Source: Pseudomonadota bacterium (lineage in GTDB: Bacteria > Pseudomonadota > Gammaproteobacteria > Burkholderiales > Ferrovaceae). From it: a DNA stretch of 64,000 nucleotides. The position numbers were made by a program, and so were the translations under genes. The stretch is taken from contig JAKABO010000002.1 in assembly GCA_021796835.1 (NCBI GenBank), positions 60,659 to 124,658 on the forward strand. Direction: 5' to 3'. Shown in pieces: positions 7,579 through 17,119 of the stretch (position 1 is the first letter of the stretch; every line of letters begins with the position of its first letter). Under the pieces are notes generated by a model. The model had not been told where the DNA came from and did no database searches. It was given only the letters and a program-made list of their open reading frames with translations.

Positions 7579-9099
7579 ATGCGTTTCCACTCCCTGCGCA
7601 CACGCCTGTCCTTGGCCTATGCCCTTTTCCTTTTGCTGGTCGTGGGGTTGGGGGCGTTCAGCATCCGTCAGTTGGATGACTATAACCGGGTGACGGCAGA
7701 GATCCGTGACCGCTGGTTGCAATCTACGCGCATTCTGGGCGATCTCAATAACGATACCTCGGATTTTCGTTCGGCCGAGGGCAGTTTCCTGCTGGCGGAT
7801 ACGCCGTTGGAACGTCAGGACAGTGCACGCGAAATGGACGCTCTGGATGCTTCCATTGCCCATAGTCTGGTGCGATACCAGCGCATCCGCCACGACGACC
7901 AGGAAGATCGGCTGTATCAGGATTTTCTCGTCCATTGGCGCAGTTATCGTCGGCTGGTGAGGCAGGAACAGGCGTTGCCGCCTGAGAATGGCACAGCGAT
8001 CCGTCTATATCGCACCGATGCGCGCACCGCTTACGACCGGGCCAGTGAAACACTGGGACAGTTGACCCAGTGGAATCTGGTGGGGGCCAAAAATGCCGTA
8101 GAGCGGGAGAGTGCCACTTACCGGGATGCCAATGGCTGGATCGTGGCAGCCATTTTGACGGCGGGATTGCTGCTTTTTACGGCCATTGGTTTCATTACAC
8201 GCTCTGTTTCCAACCCGTTGCTCGATTTGGCGAGGAGCATGCAACGGATCGTGGACAAGGAAGCCGAGGTTCCCATCCAGGGGGTTGAACGGAGTGATGA
8301 AATTGGCGTCATGGCCCGTTCGGTACGGGTCTTCCAGGACAATGCCCGAGCGCTGTTGACCAGTCAGGCCCGCCTGGCGGAACAGGCGAAGAGCCTTGAA
8401 GATGCCCTGGCCAAAGCGCAGGAAATGACTCAGCAACAACATAATTTCGTTCTGATGACCTCCCATGAATTTCGTACGCCCCTGGCCCTGATCGACGGGT
8501 ATGCCCAGCGTCTGTATAACGCCCGCGGGCGTTTTGGGCCGGACGAGGTGGGGGAGCGTGCACTCAAGATCCGGCGTGCCACCCAGCGCCTGACCACGCT
8601 GCTCGACAATTTGCTGGACATCCCCAAACATTCCACCGAAACACAACCCTTCCATCCGCAACCACTGGAGGTCGGCGAATTGCTTCGTCGTTTGTGCCAG
8701 GAATACCGCGAGATGGCTCCCGATCGACATTTTCAGGAAGATCTGGAGAATTTCAGTTTGTTCATCACAGGGGATGCGGAGTTGCTTCACCAGGCATTCG
8801 GCAATCTATTGTCCAATGCCGTCAAATATTCGGCGCCGGGCAGTTCCATCACGCTCGGGGCACAGGACTGCGATGGTACCCTGGTGATTGAGATATCGGA
8901 TCAGGGCATCGGCATTCCCGAGCGGGATCGGCCCCATATTTTCGAGCGATATTACCGTGGCTCCAACGTCGGGTCGCACAGTGGGACGGGCGTGGGGCTC
9001 ACCCTCGTGAACCAGATCATTGCTCTGCACCACGGGACATTGGAAGTTGTCAGTACGGAGGGAGTGGGGAGCCGGTTTACCGTCCGCCTTCCCTATTGA
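7579..9099 (+). CDS. Membrane sensor histidine kinase with HAMP domain
   Basis: 506 aa. TM1 is about 10-30, a periplasmic helical sensor (about 31-188, four-helix-bundle-like) follows, then TM2 (about 189-209), a HAMP linker (about 210-265), a coiled coil, the dimerisation/phosphoacceptor helix with SHEFRTPL (H296), and an ATPase domain with the N box (FGNLLSNAVKYS), G1 (DQGIGIP), F box and G2 (GTGVGLTLV). It autophosphorylates on H296 and passes phosphate to a response regulator. None is adjacent; the NarL-type regulator at the far end of the divergent operon (3284-3868) is the most likely partner. The stimulus is unknown, plausibly a periplasmic sulfur compound or redox state. Confidence 0.88.
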   Translation: MRFHSLRTRLSLAYALFLLLVVGLGAFSIRQLDDYNRVTAEIRDRWLQSTRILGDLNNDTSDFRSAEGSFLLADTPLERQDSAREMDALDASIAHSLVRYQRIRHDDQEDRLYQDFLVHWRSYRRLVRQEQALPPENGTAIRLYRTDARTAYDRASETLGQLTQWNLVGAKNAVERESATYRDANGWIVAAILTAGLLLFTAIGFITRSVSNPLLDLARSMQRIVDKEAEVPIQGVERSDEIGVMARSVRVFQDNARALLTSQARLAEQAKSLEDALAKAQEMTQQQHNFVLMTSHEFRTPLALIDGYAQRLYNARGRFGPDEVGERALKIRRATQRLTTLLDNLLDIPKHSTETQPFHPQPLEVGELLRRLCQEYREMAPDRHFQEDLENFSLFITGDAELLHQAFGNLLSNAVKYSAPGSSITLGAQDCDGTLVIEISDQGIGIPERDRPHIFERYYRGSNVGSHSGTGVGLTLVNQIIALHHGTLEVVSTEGVGSRFTVRLPY

Positions 9100-9120
9100 T
9101 GTGACTGAGGGCGTCGAGTC

Positions 9121-10002
9121 TCAGGCGTGCGTGAGGGCAGTGACGGCTTCCTGATACCGCGCCAGGGTGCCCCGGATGATTTCTTCGGGAAGGGCGGGTG
9201 CCGGAGGGCGCTTGTTCCAGTGTTGGGTTTCCAGCCAGTTGCGGACGAACTGTTTGTCGAAACTTTGCGGGCTGGTGCCGGGCTGGTAACTGTCTCTGGG
9301 CCAGAATCTGGAGGAGTCCGGCGTGAGTACTTCATCCATGAGGGTCAGGCGGTTTTGGTCGTCGAGTCCGAATTCGAATTTGGTGTCCGCAATCAGGATG
9401 CCGCGCCCTTCGGCGTAGTGTGCGGCTCCAGAGTAAAGTTTGAAGGCCGTGCATTTCACTTCTTCTGCGCGTTGTTCTCCGACCAGATCGATCATTCGTT
9501 CAAAAGAAATGTTTTCGTCATGATCGCCCACCGCCGCCTTGGTCGCCGGGGTAAAAATCGGGTGAGGAAGTTTTTCGGCACGTTGCAGGCCAGACGGAAG
9601 GTCGATGCCACAAACCTTTCCGGTCACTTGATAGTCCTTCCAGCCCGATCCCTCCAGATAACCCCGTACCACTGCCTCCAGAGGCAGTGGTTTGAGACGT
9701 TTGACGACCATCGCACGGTCCCTGACCTGATCTCTTTCGGCTGTGGTCACGACGTCTTCGGGGGCGATCCCGGTGAGGTGGTTGGGAATATCCCTGAAAT
9801 GGTCGAACCAGAAGTTGGAGAGGGTCTGGAGCAGTTTGCCCTTGCCCGGAATGGGGGAAGGAAAGACGACATCGAAGGCGGACAGGCGATCGGTAGTCAC
9901 CATGAGCAGGAATTGGGTTCCGACGGCATAGATGTCCCGTACTTTCCCTCGGGAAATCAAGGGCAATGAAGTGATGCTCGTTTCAAAAACGGCATCACTC
10001 AT
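9121..10002 (-). CDS. purC: Phosphoribosylaminoimidazole-succinocarboxamide synthase
   Basis: 293 aa, cytosolic. It joins CAIR and aspartate with ATP to make SAICAR in purine synthesis. Family signatures are [12 protein letters not shown] at the N-terminus (ATP-binding hairpin), [14 protein letters not shown], the [13 protein letters not shown] segment and [15 protein letters not shown] near the end. The ATG overlaps the stop of pyk by 4 bp (ATGA), so the two are translationally coupled. Its placement behind glycolytic genes is common in betaproteobacteria, usually with a fba gene in between; none is present here. The length is normal for the long single-domain form. Confidence 0.96.
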   Translation of the reverse strand: MSDAVFETSITSLPLISRGKVRDIYAVGTQFLLMVTTDRLSAFDVVFPSPIPGKGKLLQTLSNFWFDHFRDIPNHLTGIAPEDVVTTAERDQVRDRAMVVKRLKPLPLEAVVRGYLEGSGWKDYQVTGKVCGIDLPSGLQRAEKLPHPIFTPATKAAVGDHDENISFERMIDLVGEQRAEEVKCTAFKLYSGAAHYAEGRGILIADTKFEFGLDDQNRLTLMDEVLTPDSSRFWPRDSYQPGTSPQSFDKQFVRNWLETQHWNKRPPAPALPEEIIRGTLARYQEAVTALTHA

Positions 10003-11429
10003 GCCGTATGCTCTCCCACCCGTATGATCTTCATCGTGTTGGTTCCCCCTGCTTTGCCAATGGGCTCGCCCATGGTCAACAACATCAGGTCCCCTTCCAC
10101 GACGGCGCCCATCCTGAGCAGTTCGGCCTCGGCTTCGGCGATCACCGCCGCAGGTTCCAGGTGGCTGTGATGGAAGGTCACCGGGTAGACTCCACGGTAC
10201 AGGGTAGTCCGTTGCTGAGTCTCTTCGGAAGGGGTCATGGCATAGATCGGCACGGGCGTATCCGAACGGGAAATCAGCAAAGCCGTGGTTCCGCTCTGGG
10301 TCAAGGCGGCCACGGCCTTGACGTTCAGGTGGCGGGTGGTGTGGATCACGGCGCGTGCGACGGCTTTCTCGATGCGATCCACGGGGTCGAAGGCTCCCCG
10401 CTCCACCATCGGGAGCATATCCTGTTTCTCGGCTTCGGTGCAGACTCTCGCCATGGCCGCAATGGATTCCACCGGATATTGCCCTGCAGCCGATTCGGCA
10501 GAGAGCATGACGGCATCCGTCCCATCCAGCACGGCATTGGCCACATCGGAGACCTCTGCGCGGGTGGGGACCGGACTGGAGATCATGGATTCCATCATCT
10601 GGGTGGCTGTAATGATGGTTTTGTTCATCTGGCGCGCCAGACGGATCATGCGCTTTTGCAGGGCGGGCACGGCGGCATCGCCTACCTCCACGGCCAGATC
10701 TCCGCGCGCCACCATGATGGAGTCGCTGGCGGCAATGATGTCTTCCAGTGCATCGATGGCTTCTGCCCGTTCGATTTTTGCCTGTAACTGGGCCTGTCCC
10801 CCGGCCGCAGTGAGCAGCGCACGGGCCTGATCCATGTCGGCCCCGGAGCGGGGGAAGGAAACGGCCAGGTAGTCCACCTTCAGGCGCGCGGCCAACTTGA
10901 TGTCTTCACGATCCTTGTCGGTGAGCGCGGGCGCAGTTAACCCGCCGCCCCGACGGTTGATGCCCTTGTTGTTGGACAGGGTGCCCCCCTGAATGACGAT
11001 GGTGTGAACTTCATTGCCGTGGACGGCGGTGACGCAGAGTTCGATTTTTCCATCGTCCAGAAGAAGGGAATCGCCGGCTTGAACATCCTGGGGCAATTCC
11101 TTGTAATCCAGTCCGACCCGCTCCTGATTCCCCAGAGGGCAATCTGCATCGAGGATGAAGGGGGTGCCGGCCTGAAGAAGGATTTTGTTGTCCTGAAACT
11201 TGCCCACGCGGATTTTGGGGCCCTGCAGGTCGCCCAGAATACCCACTGTTCGTCCCAGTTTTTTGGCCAGAGTACGGATGGTTTCGACCCGTTCGCGGTG
11301 GTCTGCTTCCGTGCCGTGGGAAAAGTTGAGGCGGGCCATGTCCATCCCGGCCAGGATCATGCGCTCGAGGATTTCGGGGGAACTGGAAGCGGGGCCGATG
11401 GTGGCGACAATTTTGGTGCGACGCTGCAT
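9999..11429 (-). CDS. pyk: Pyruvate kinase
   Basis: 476 aa from the ATG at 11429 ([17 protein letters not shown], the usual family start); the ORF track begins 16 codons too early. It transfers phosphate from phosphoenolpyruvate to ADP. The (beta/alpha)8 barrel carries RLNFSHG, the catalytic lysine region [29 protein letters not shown] and the ATQMMESM motif; the B domain and the C-terminal domain follow. It lies in a minus-strand series gap-pgk-pyk-purC. The gap to pgk is 159 bp and contains strong hairpins, so expression may be partly uncoupled from pgk. An AGGAG lies about 11 nt before the ATG. Confidence 0.95.
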   Translation of the reverse strand: MQRRTKIVATIGPASSSPEILERMILAGMDMARLNFSHGTEADHRERVETIRTLAKKLGRTVGILGDLQGPKIRVGKFQDNKILLQAGTPFILDADCPLGNQERVGLDYKELPQDVQAGDSLLLDDGKIELCVTAVHGNEVHTIVIQGGTLSNNKGINRRGGGLTAPALTDKDREDIKLAARLKVDYLAVSFPRSGADMDQARALLTAAGGQAQLQAKIERAEAIDALEDIIAASDSIMVARGDLAVEVGDAAVPALQKRMIRLARQMNKTIITATQMMESMISSPVPTRAEVSDVANAVLDGTDAVMLSAESAAGQYPVESIAAMARVCTEAEKQDMLPMVERGAFDPVDRIEKAVARAVIHTTRHLNVKAVAALTQSGTTALLISRSDTPVPIYAMTPSEETQQRTTLYRGVYPVTFHHSHLEPAAVIAEAEAELLRMGAVVEGDLMLLTMGEPIGKAGGTNTMKIIRVGEHTA

Positions 11430-11552
11430 TTGAATGACAACTCCTGTGGGCGATGGAGGGGCAGGGAATGGTTCCATACCACGGTTCGAACTCCACCAGC
11501 GATAAAGCCGTGATTATCTCATGGGTAGCCTGGGTCCGTGTGGTTTGGGGGC

Positions 11553-11579
11553 GTGGAGCCCCCTCTGCGGGGTCTCCAC
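11553..11579 (-). terminator. GC-rich hairpin between pgk and pyk, possible attenuator
   Basis: Read on the minus strand just after the pgk stop, GTGGAGACCCCG-cagag-GGGGCTCCAC forms a near-perfect stem. The neighbouring GGGGGC-tccac-GCCCCC can pair instead and shares bases with it. No run of T follows, so classical termination is not supported; an RNA-processing or attenuation element is possible. Confidence 0.4.
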
Positions 11580-11588
11580 CAAGACAGG

Positions 11589-12767
11589 TTATTGTCCCCG
11601 TGCTTCGAGAATCTTGACGGCGGGTAGATCCCGTCCCTCGAGGAACTCGAGAAATGCCCCTCCCCCTGTGGAAATGTAGGACACGCGGTCACCGATCTCG
11701 TACTTGGATACAGCGGCCAGGGTGTCCCCTCCCCCAGCGATGGAGAAAGCCGGAGATTCGGCGATGGCCAGGGCCAAGGCTTCGGTGCCTGCTCCAAACT
11801 GGTCGAACTCGAATACGCCCACGGGACCGTTCCACACGATGGTGCCCGCATTCTTGATGATCTCTGCCAGACGTGCCGCTGTTCTGGGACCGATATCAAA
11901 AATCATGTCATCGTCAGCCACGGCATCCACGTCCTTCAGGGTGGCCTCGGCATCTTCTGCAAATTTCTTTGCAGTGACCACGTCTACCGGAATGGGTACG
12001 TCACCGCCGCGCGCCCGTGCCGCATCGATGATTTTACGGGCTTCGGGTACCAGGTCGGGTTCGGCCAGGGATTTGCCGATCTTGTGCCCTTCAGCCAGCA
12101 GGAAGGTGTTGGCGATGCCACCGCCGACGATCAGTTGATCGACCTTGTGGGACAGCGTGGAGAGCACCGTCAACTTGGTGGAAACCTTGGATCCTGCCAC
12201 GATGGCCACCAAGGGGCGGGCAGGTTCCTTGAGCGCGCGTCCCAGAGCGTCCAGTTCTGCCGCCAACAGAGGGCCGGCACAGGCGATCGGGGCGAATTTG
12301 GCCACACCATGTGTGGAGGCTTCGGCGCGGTGAGCCGTTCCAAAGGCATCCATCACGAACACATCGCACAGGGCGGCCATTTTTCTGGACAGCGTGTCAT
12401 CGTCCTTTTTCTCGCCCACGTTGAAGCGCACATTTTCGAGCAGGACCACCTGACCCGGTTCGACATTCAAGGGATGGTCGAGCCAATGCCGGACCAGAGG
12501 AACCGGCTGTCCCAGAAGTTCGGACAGGCGCTGGGCGACAGGCGCCAGGGAATGGGCTTCGTCAAAAGTGCCTTCGGCGGGACGGCCCAGGTGGGACATC
12601 AGCATGAGGCAGGCGCCTGCCTTCAAGGCATGTTGGATTCCGGGCAGACTGGCGCGGATGCGCGTGTCGTCGGAGATGCGCCCCTCCTTGAGAGGGACGT
12701 TGAGATCAACGCGCACCAATACACGTTTTTTGGCAAGATCCATGTCCTGCATGCGAAGGATACTCAT
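11589..12767 (-). CDS. pgk: Phosphoglycerate kinase
   Basis: 392 aa, cytosolic. It interconverts 1,3-bisphosphoglycerate and 3-phosphoglycerate with ADP/ATP, in glycolysis and, in an autotroph, the Calvin cycle. It shows the N-domain substrate motifs [18 protein letters not shown] and SHLGRP, the hinge region, and the C-domain nucleotide site with [19 protein letters not shown] and GGGDTLAAV. The length matches the bacterial family. It lies downstream of gap, separated by 93 bp that include a rho-independent terminator, so a separate promoter or read-through must supply its transcript. The start at 12767 ([19 protein letters not shown]) is preceded by ACAGGAAATTGTC. Confidence 0.96.
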   Translation of the reverse strand: MSILRMQDMDLAKKRVLVRVDLNVPLKEGRISDDTRIRASLPGIQHALKAGACLMLMSHLGRPAEGTFDEAHSLAPVAQRLSELLGQPVPLVRHWLDHPLNVEPGQVVLLENVRFNVGEKKDDDTLSRKMAALCDVFVMDAFGTAHRAEASTHGVAKFAPIACAGPLLAAELDALGRALKEPARPLVAIVAGSKVSTKLTVLSTLSHKVDQLIVGGGIANTFLLAEGHKIGKSLAEPDLVPEARKIIDAARARGGDVPIPVDVVTAKKFAEDAEATLKDVDAVADDDMIFDIGPRTAARLAEIIKNAGTIVWNGPVGVFEFDQFGAGTEALALAIAESPAFSIAGGGDTLAAVSKYEIGDRVSYISTGGGAFLEFLEGRDLPAVKILEARGQ

Positions 12768-12796
12768 GACAATTTCCTGTGGTGACTCAAAAATTC

Positions 12797-12836
12797 AAAA
12801 AAATCAGCCCGAAATCTCTGGAGAATCAGGGCTGAT
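12797..12836 (-). terminator. Rho-independent terminator after gap
   Basis: On the minus strand, ATCAGCCC and GGGCTGAT form an 8-bp perfect stem around an 18-nt loop, followed directly by seven T. It lies 25 bp after the gap stop codon and before pgk. This is a textbook intrinsic terminator and would end or reduce transcripts leaving gap. Confidence 0.8.
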
Positions 12837-12860
12837 GCGTGACACATGGGCAGAACTTGG

Positions 12861-13877
12861 TCAGGATGCTGCCATCCAGGCGGCGGTGACATCCAGCATA
12901 CGGTTGCTGAAGCCCCATTCATTGTCATACCAGGACAGAACCTTGACCAGGTTTCCGCCGGAAACTTTGGTGAGGGTGGCGTCGAAGGTGCTGGAAGCCG
13001 AATCGTGGTTGAAATCCACGGAGACCAGAGGGCCTTCGTTGTAGTTCAGGATCCCTTTCAGGGCAGCGGAGCCTGCAGCCTCTTTCATGATGTTGTTGAT
13101 TTCCTCCACGGTGGTGGTCCGTGCGGCTTCAAACGTCAGGTCGACCAAAGAGACATTGATGGTGGGGACCCGAACGGCAAAACCATCCAGTTTTCCGTTC
13201 AATTCCGGCAGAACCAGGCCCACGGCCGCTGCCGCACCGGTTTTGGTGGGAATCATGGACATGGTGGCGGAACGGGCACGGCGCAGGTCGGAGTGGTACA
13301 CGTCGGTCAGAACCTGATCGTTGGTGTAGGAATGGACGGTCGTCATCAGGCCTTTGACCACGCCGATTTTTTCATGCAGCGGCTTCACCAGGGGGGCCAG
13401 ACAATTGGTGGTACAGGAGGCATTGGAAATGACGGTCATGTCCGAACGCAGGACGTGGTGGTTGACACCATATACCACGGTGGCATCGACATCGTTTCCG
13501 CCCGGTGCGGAAATGACGACTTTTTTGGCGCCACCCTTCAGGTGGGCTGAAGCCTTTTCCTTGGAGGTAAACAAACCGGTGCATTCCAGAACCACGTCCA
13601 CTCCCACGCTGCCCCAGGGGATTTCAGCGGGGTTGCGTTGGGAAAAAACCGGGATGCGGTCGCCATTGATGATCATGGCGTTGCCTTCCACCGAGATTTC
13701 TCCATTGAACCGGCCGTGGGCGGTATCAAAACGGGTCAGATGAGCATTGGTTTCCGAATTGCCCAAATCGTTGATCGCTACGATCTGAATGCCTTGCTTG
13801 TTACCGGTCTCGTACAGGGCACGCAATACATTGCGACCGATGCGACCATAACCGTTGATACCGACGCGAACAGCCAT
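12861..13877 (-). CDS. gap: Glyceraldehyde-3-phosphate dehydrogenase
   Basis: 338 aa from the ATG at 13877 ([16 protein letters not shown]) behind a GAGGAG; the ORF-track start adds 24 residues that belong to the leader. It has the Rossmann NAD-binding start, AINDLGN, and the catalytic cysteine C155 in [12 protein letters not shown], then the phosphate-binding and C-terminal segment [15 protein letters not shown]. It converts glyceraldehyde-3-phosphate to 1,3-bisphosphoglycerate, or the reverse in carbon fixation. It is divergent from a CbbR-type LysR gene 117 bp away, and a strong terminator separates it from pgk. Confidence 0.96.
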   Translation of the reverse strand: MAVRVGINGYGRIGRNVLRALYETGNKQGIQIVAINDLGNSETNAHLTRFDTAHGRFNGEISVEGNAMIINGDRIPVFSQRNPAEIPWGSVGVDVVLECTGLFTSKEKASAHLKGGAKKVVISAPGGNDVDATVVYGVNHHVLRSDMTVISNASCTTNCLAPLVKPLHEKIGVVKGLMTTVHSYTNDQVLTDVYHSDLRRARSATMSMIPTKTGAAAAVGLVLPELNGKLDGFAVRVPTINVSLVDLTFEAARTTTVEEINNIMKEAAGSAALKGILNYNEGPLVSVDFNHDSASSTFDATLTKVSGGNLVKVLSWYDNEWGFSNRMLDVTAAWMAAS

Positions 13878-13994
13878 GTGATTTCTCCTCAAGGTTGACA
13901 ATGGTGGGGGAATATGGTGATTCTTTCCCCCTATTATAGAAAATTGCACGGATATTATGAAGGCTTTATGATGGGTTTGTCATCAGGGGGGGGC
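13878..13994. promoter_or_regulatory. Divergent gap/cbbR promoter region
   Basis: 117 bp between the divergent gap and LysR genes. The central part (about 13927-13970) is AT-rich, with two TTATGA copies (TATTATGAAGGCTTTATGATG). LysR proteins normally bind such divergent regions through T-N11-A-type sites, so it is the likely operator of both genes. Exact -35/-10 boxes are not clear by eye. Confidence 0.45.
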
Positions 13995-14912
13995 ATGCAT
14001 TTTACCTTTCGGCAGTTACAAATCTTCGAGGCAGTGGCCAGGTTGCTCAGTTTTTCGCGGGCGAGCGAGGAGTTGCATCTGACCCAGCCGGCGGTATCCA
14101 TGCAAATCAAGCAGTTGGAAGATTTTGTGGGGATGCCCCTGTTCGAACAGATGGGCAAGCGCATTTTTCTGACCCATGCAGGAGAGGAACTCTACCAGCA
14201 TGCGCGTGTGATCGCGCGCCAGTTGAAGGATGCCCGGGAGGCGCTGGAGAGTTTGCGCGAGGGAATCAGCGGGCGTCTCGACATTGCCATCATCAGCACG
14301 GCCAAATATTTTGCGCCTGCGCTTCTATCCCGTTTCTGTATGCTGCATCCATCGGTCCAATTGAAACTGTCCGTTTCGAATCGGGCGGGAATCGTCCAGC
14401 AGTTGCACCATAACGAAGTGGATCTGGTCATCATGGGACAGCCTCCAGAGGAAATGGGCGTGGTCATGGAGCCTTTTGCCCGCAATGCCCATATCATCGT
14501 GGCTCCTCCCACGCATCCCCTGACCACGGAAAAGAGTGTGGAAGTGGTGGACCTGGCCGGGGAAGATTTCTTGTTGCGCGAGAAAGGGTCGGGAACGCGC
14601 CAGTTGCTGGAACGGTTCCTGCTGGCCCATGGCGTGGAGATACAGCCGCGCATGGAGATGAGTAGTAACGAAACCATCAAGCAGGCCACGATTGCCGGCA
14701 TGGGGATTGCCTTCCTGTCCGAACATTCGGTGACGCTGGAACTGGAAACCAAACGACTCAAGGTATTGCCGGTGGTTGGATTGCCCATCATCCGCGACTG
14801 GAATCTGGTTCATCATCGGGACAAGCGCCTGTCTCCGGTGGCGCGGGCTTTCAAGGCATTTTTGCTGGAACAGGCCCCGCACATGCTGCTATCAGTCCAA
14901 GAGGACCTGTAG
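13995..14912 (+). CDS. cbbR: LysR-family regulator, CbbR-type
   Basis: 305 aa from the ATG at 13995. This start is chosen because MHFTFRQLQIFEAVARL matches the CbbR N-terminus; upstream in-frame ATGs (13968, 13971) cannot be excluded. The winged HTH (about 1-65) contains SFSRASEELHLTQPAVSMQIKQLE, and the remainder is a periplasmic-binding-like effector domain with LREKGSGTRQLLERFL and IKQATIAGMGIAFLSEH. CbbR proteins activate Calvin-cycle genes in response to metabolites. No rubisco genes lie in this window, but the regulator faces gap, whose product serves the same pathway. A general LysR function remains possible. Confidence 0.82.
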   Translation: MHFTFRQLQIFEAVARLLSFSRASEELHLTQPAVSMQIKQLEDFVGMPLFEQMGKRIFLTHAGEELYQHARVIARQLKDAREALESLREGISGRLDIAIISTAKYFAPALLSRFCMLHPSVQLKLSVSNRAGIVQQLHHNEVDLVIMGQPPEEMGVVMEPFARNAHIIVAPPTHPLTTEKSVEVVDLAGEDFLLREKGSGTRQLLERFLLAHGVEIQPRMEMSSNETIKQATIAGMGIAFLSEHSVTLELETKRLKVLPVVGLPIIRDWNLVHHRDKRLSPVARAFKAFLLEQAPHMLLSVQEDL

Positions 14913-14913
14913 G

Positions 14914-15651
14914 ATGAGCCTGCCGCGTTTCTATTGCCCTGACCGCAACCTTCTGGTGCAGGGAGGCGAGTTGCCGCTCGAGGCGGCACACCATGCGGTG
15001 CGGGTGCTCCGAATGGGGGCGGGAGAGGATCTGGTGCTGTTCGACGGCCAGGGGGGGGAGTTCCGGACTCGGATCCTGACTGTCGAGGGTCCCCGCGTGG
15101 CGGTGGCGGCGGGCTCCTTTGATCCCGTGGAACGTGAGTCGCCCCTCCGGACGGTTTTGATTCAGGGACTCTGTGCCACCGAAAAGATGGACTGGATCTT
15201 CCAGAAAGCCGTGGAATTGGGGGTCACTGCCCTGTGGGCGGTCCCGATGGAGCGCAGCGTGATTCGCCTGAAGGGAGAGCGTGAGACACGGCGCCTCGAA
15301 CATTGGCGCAAGGTCGTCCTTTCGGCATGTGCCCAGTGTGGGCGCAACCGGGTACCGGAACTACGTGTCCTGGGGGCGCTGCAGGACTGTTGGGACCAAC
15401 TTCCCGAACCGGGGCTTCGTCTCCTGCTGAACCCGGAGGGACGCCACGGGCGGGCGGATCTCGTCTTGCCGGACGGAACCGTGGTTCTGCTGGTGGGGCC
15501 CGAGGGTGGATTGAGTACGGCCGAGATAGACCAGGCCCACCGGGCCGGATTTGTGGATGGGCGCATCGGTCCCCGCATCCTTCGTACGGAAACTGCTGCA
15601 TTGGCCGTACTGGCGACCCTTCAGTCCCGTCACGAGGACTGGACCTTGTGA
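14914..15651 (+). CDS. rsmE: 16S rRNA (uracil-1498-N3)-methyltransferase
   Basis: 245 aa from the ATG at 14914, one base after the cbbR stop with GAGGA upstream; the ORF-track start lies inside cbbR. It has an N-terminal PUA-like RNA-binding part (about 1-70, with LPLEAAHHAVRVLRMGAGE) and a SPOUT methyltransferase domain whose knotted SAM site shows LLVGPEGGLSTAEI and RILRTETAALAVLA. It methylates N3 of U1498 in 16S rRNA of the assembled 30S subunit. It is cotranscribed with cbbR by spacing, probably without functional linkage. Confidence 0.94.
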   Translation: MSLPRFYCPDRNLLVQGGELPLEAAHHAVRVLRMGAGEDLVLFDGQGGEFRTRILTVEGPRVAVAAGSFDPVERESPLRTVLIQGLCATEKMDWIFQKAVELGVTALWAVPMERSVIRLKGERETRRLEHWRKVVLSACAQCGRNRVPELRVLGALQDCWDQLPEPGLRLLLNPEGRHGRADLVLPDGTVVLLVGPEGGLSTAEIDQAHRAGFVDGRIGPRILRTETAALAVLATLQSRHEDWTL

Positions 15652-15753
15652 TCTACAAAAAAGCAGGTACGGACCCATCGATGCGTTGGGGGGTGCCTTC
15701 CCGGCCGGGAAGTGCGTTGATAGAATCACGCTTGGGCAACTTGGGGGTTATCG

Positions 15754-17070
15754 ATGAAGAACAGTCAGGACTTCGTGGCCTGGTTTCGGGCTGCCGCTCC
15801 CTACATCCACGGGTTTCGGGGCCACACTTTCGTGGTGGCCTTTGGGGGAGAGGTGGTCAGCGATGGTAAATTCGTGGCGCTCACCCATGACCTCAACCTC
15901 CTTCACAGTTTGGGCGTGCGCCTGGTGTTGGTGTATGGCGCCCGTCCGCAGACGGAAGGGCGACTTTCGCAGCGCGGTCATGTGCCCCATTACGTGGACG
16001 GGATCCGGGTCACCGATGCCGTGGCGCTGGAATGTCTGATTGAGGCTTCCGGGACGCTGGGGGTCGAAATCAGTGCCCTGCTTTCAGTAGGGGTAGCCGA
16101 ATCGCCCATGGCGGGTGCTGCCCTGCGCGTGGCCACTGGCAATTTTGTCACGGCCCGTCCGGTGGGTGTGGTGGAGGGCGTGGATTTTCAGTATACCGGT
16201 CGCGTACGCAAGATCGACGCGCTGGGGATTCGGCGTCGTCTGGAGGACGAGGAGTTTGTGTTGCTGCCTCCTCTGGGTTACTCCCCAACGGGCGAGATAT
16301 ATAACCTGACCGTGGAAGAAGTGGCCACTGCCGCCGCTGTGGCCCTGAAAGCCGCCAAACTGATTTTTTTGACGGATGCCGCCGGCGTGGTCAACGGCGC
16401 TGGCGAATTGATCGGGACGCTGTCAGCCCAACAAGCCGAAGAAATTCTTCAGCATCCCGGTACGCAGGGTGAGGATGTGGGGTATTACCTGCCCTGCGCG
16501 GTGCGGGCCTGTCGTCAGGGCGTGGCGCGCGTCCACCTGCTCGATCGTCACCGCGACGGCGCACTGTTGCTGGAACTCTTCACCCTGCAAGGGATCGGGA
16601 CCCTGGTCACTCCGGACATCGAGGATGTGTTGCGCCCTGCGACGCTGGAAGACGTGCCGGGGTTGTTGAGTGTGATTGAACCGCTGGAGGCCGAAGGCGC
16701 TTTGGTCAAGCGCGATCGCGTCTTGCTGGAAACCGAAATCGACCGTTTCACGGTATTGTTGCACGACGGGCGGGTGATCGGTTGTGTGGCGCTGTACCCT
16801 TATCCCGAGGAAGAATGTGCAGAACTGGCCTGTCTGGCCGTGATGCCCGAGTTTCGTAGCCAGGGACGGGGCGACGTTTTGCTGGGTTATGTGGCAGAAC
16901 GGGCTCGCGCTCTGGGCGTAAAGCACCTCTTTCTGCTGAGTGCACGGGCCGGACAATGGTTTGCGGAACGGGGCTTCGTGGAAACCGGCGTGCATGCCCT
17001 GCCGCCTCAGCGGCAGCAGATGTACAACTACCGGCGCCGTTCCAAAGTATTCGTCAAGCCTCTGGGATGA
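15754..17070 (+). CDS. argA: N-acetylglutamate synthase, amino-acid N-acetyltransferase
   Basis: 438 aa. The N-terminal amino-acid-kinase-like domain (about 1-285), starting VAWFRAAAPYIHGFRGHTFVVAFGG, binds arginine for feedback inhibition. The C-terminal GNAT domain (about 290-438) has LACLAVMPEFRSQGRGDVLL, containing the acetyl-CoA pyrophosphate loop. It makes N-acetylglutamate from glutamate and acetyl-CoA, the first step of arginine synthesis. The length matches the classical two-domain ArgA. It follows rsmE after 102 bp that hold no other gene and precedes yggX. Confidence 0.95.
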   Translation: MKNSQDFVAWFRAAAPYIHGFRGHTFVVAFGGEVVSDGKFVALTHDLNLLHSLGVRLVLVYGARPQTEGRLSQRGHVPHYVDGIRVTDAVALECLIEASGTLGVEISALLSVGVAESPMAGAALRVATGNFVTARPVGVVEGVDFQYTGRVRKIDALGIRRRLEDEEFVLLPPLGYSPTGEIYNLTVEEVATAAAVALKAAKLIFLTDAAGVVNGAGELIGTLSAQQAEEILQHPGTQGEDVGYYLPCAVRACRQGVARVHLLDRHRDGALLLELFTLQGIGTLVTPDIEDVLRPATLEDVPGLLSVIEPLEAEGALVKRDRVLLETEIDRFTVLLHDGRVIGCVALYPYPEEECAELACLAVMPEFRSQGRGDVLLGYVAERARALGVKHLFLLSARAGQWFAERGFVETGVHALPPQRQQMYNYRRRSKVFVKPLG

Positions 17071-17119
17071 ACGGGTTTCCGGTATCATGCACTTTTTCAG
17101 TCGATTTCGAAGGTGAACC

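Noticed and set aside
8005-8790. 261-aa minus-strand ORF within the sensor kinase gene
   Set aside because: Antisense shadow of the HAMP/kinase coding region; composition is typical of reversed codons.
9127-9969. 280-aa plus-strand ORF opposite purC
   Set aside because: Antisense shadow of purC, whose full-length match is unambiguous.
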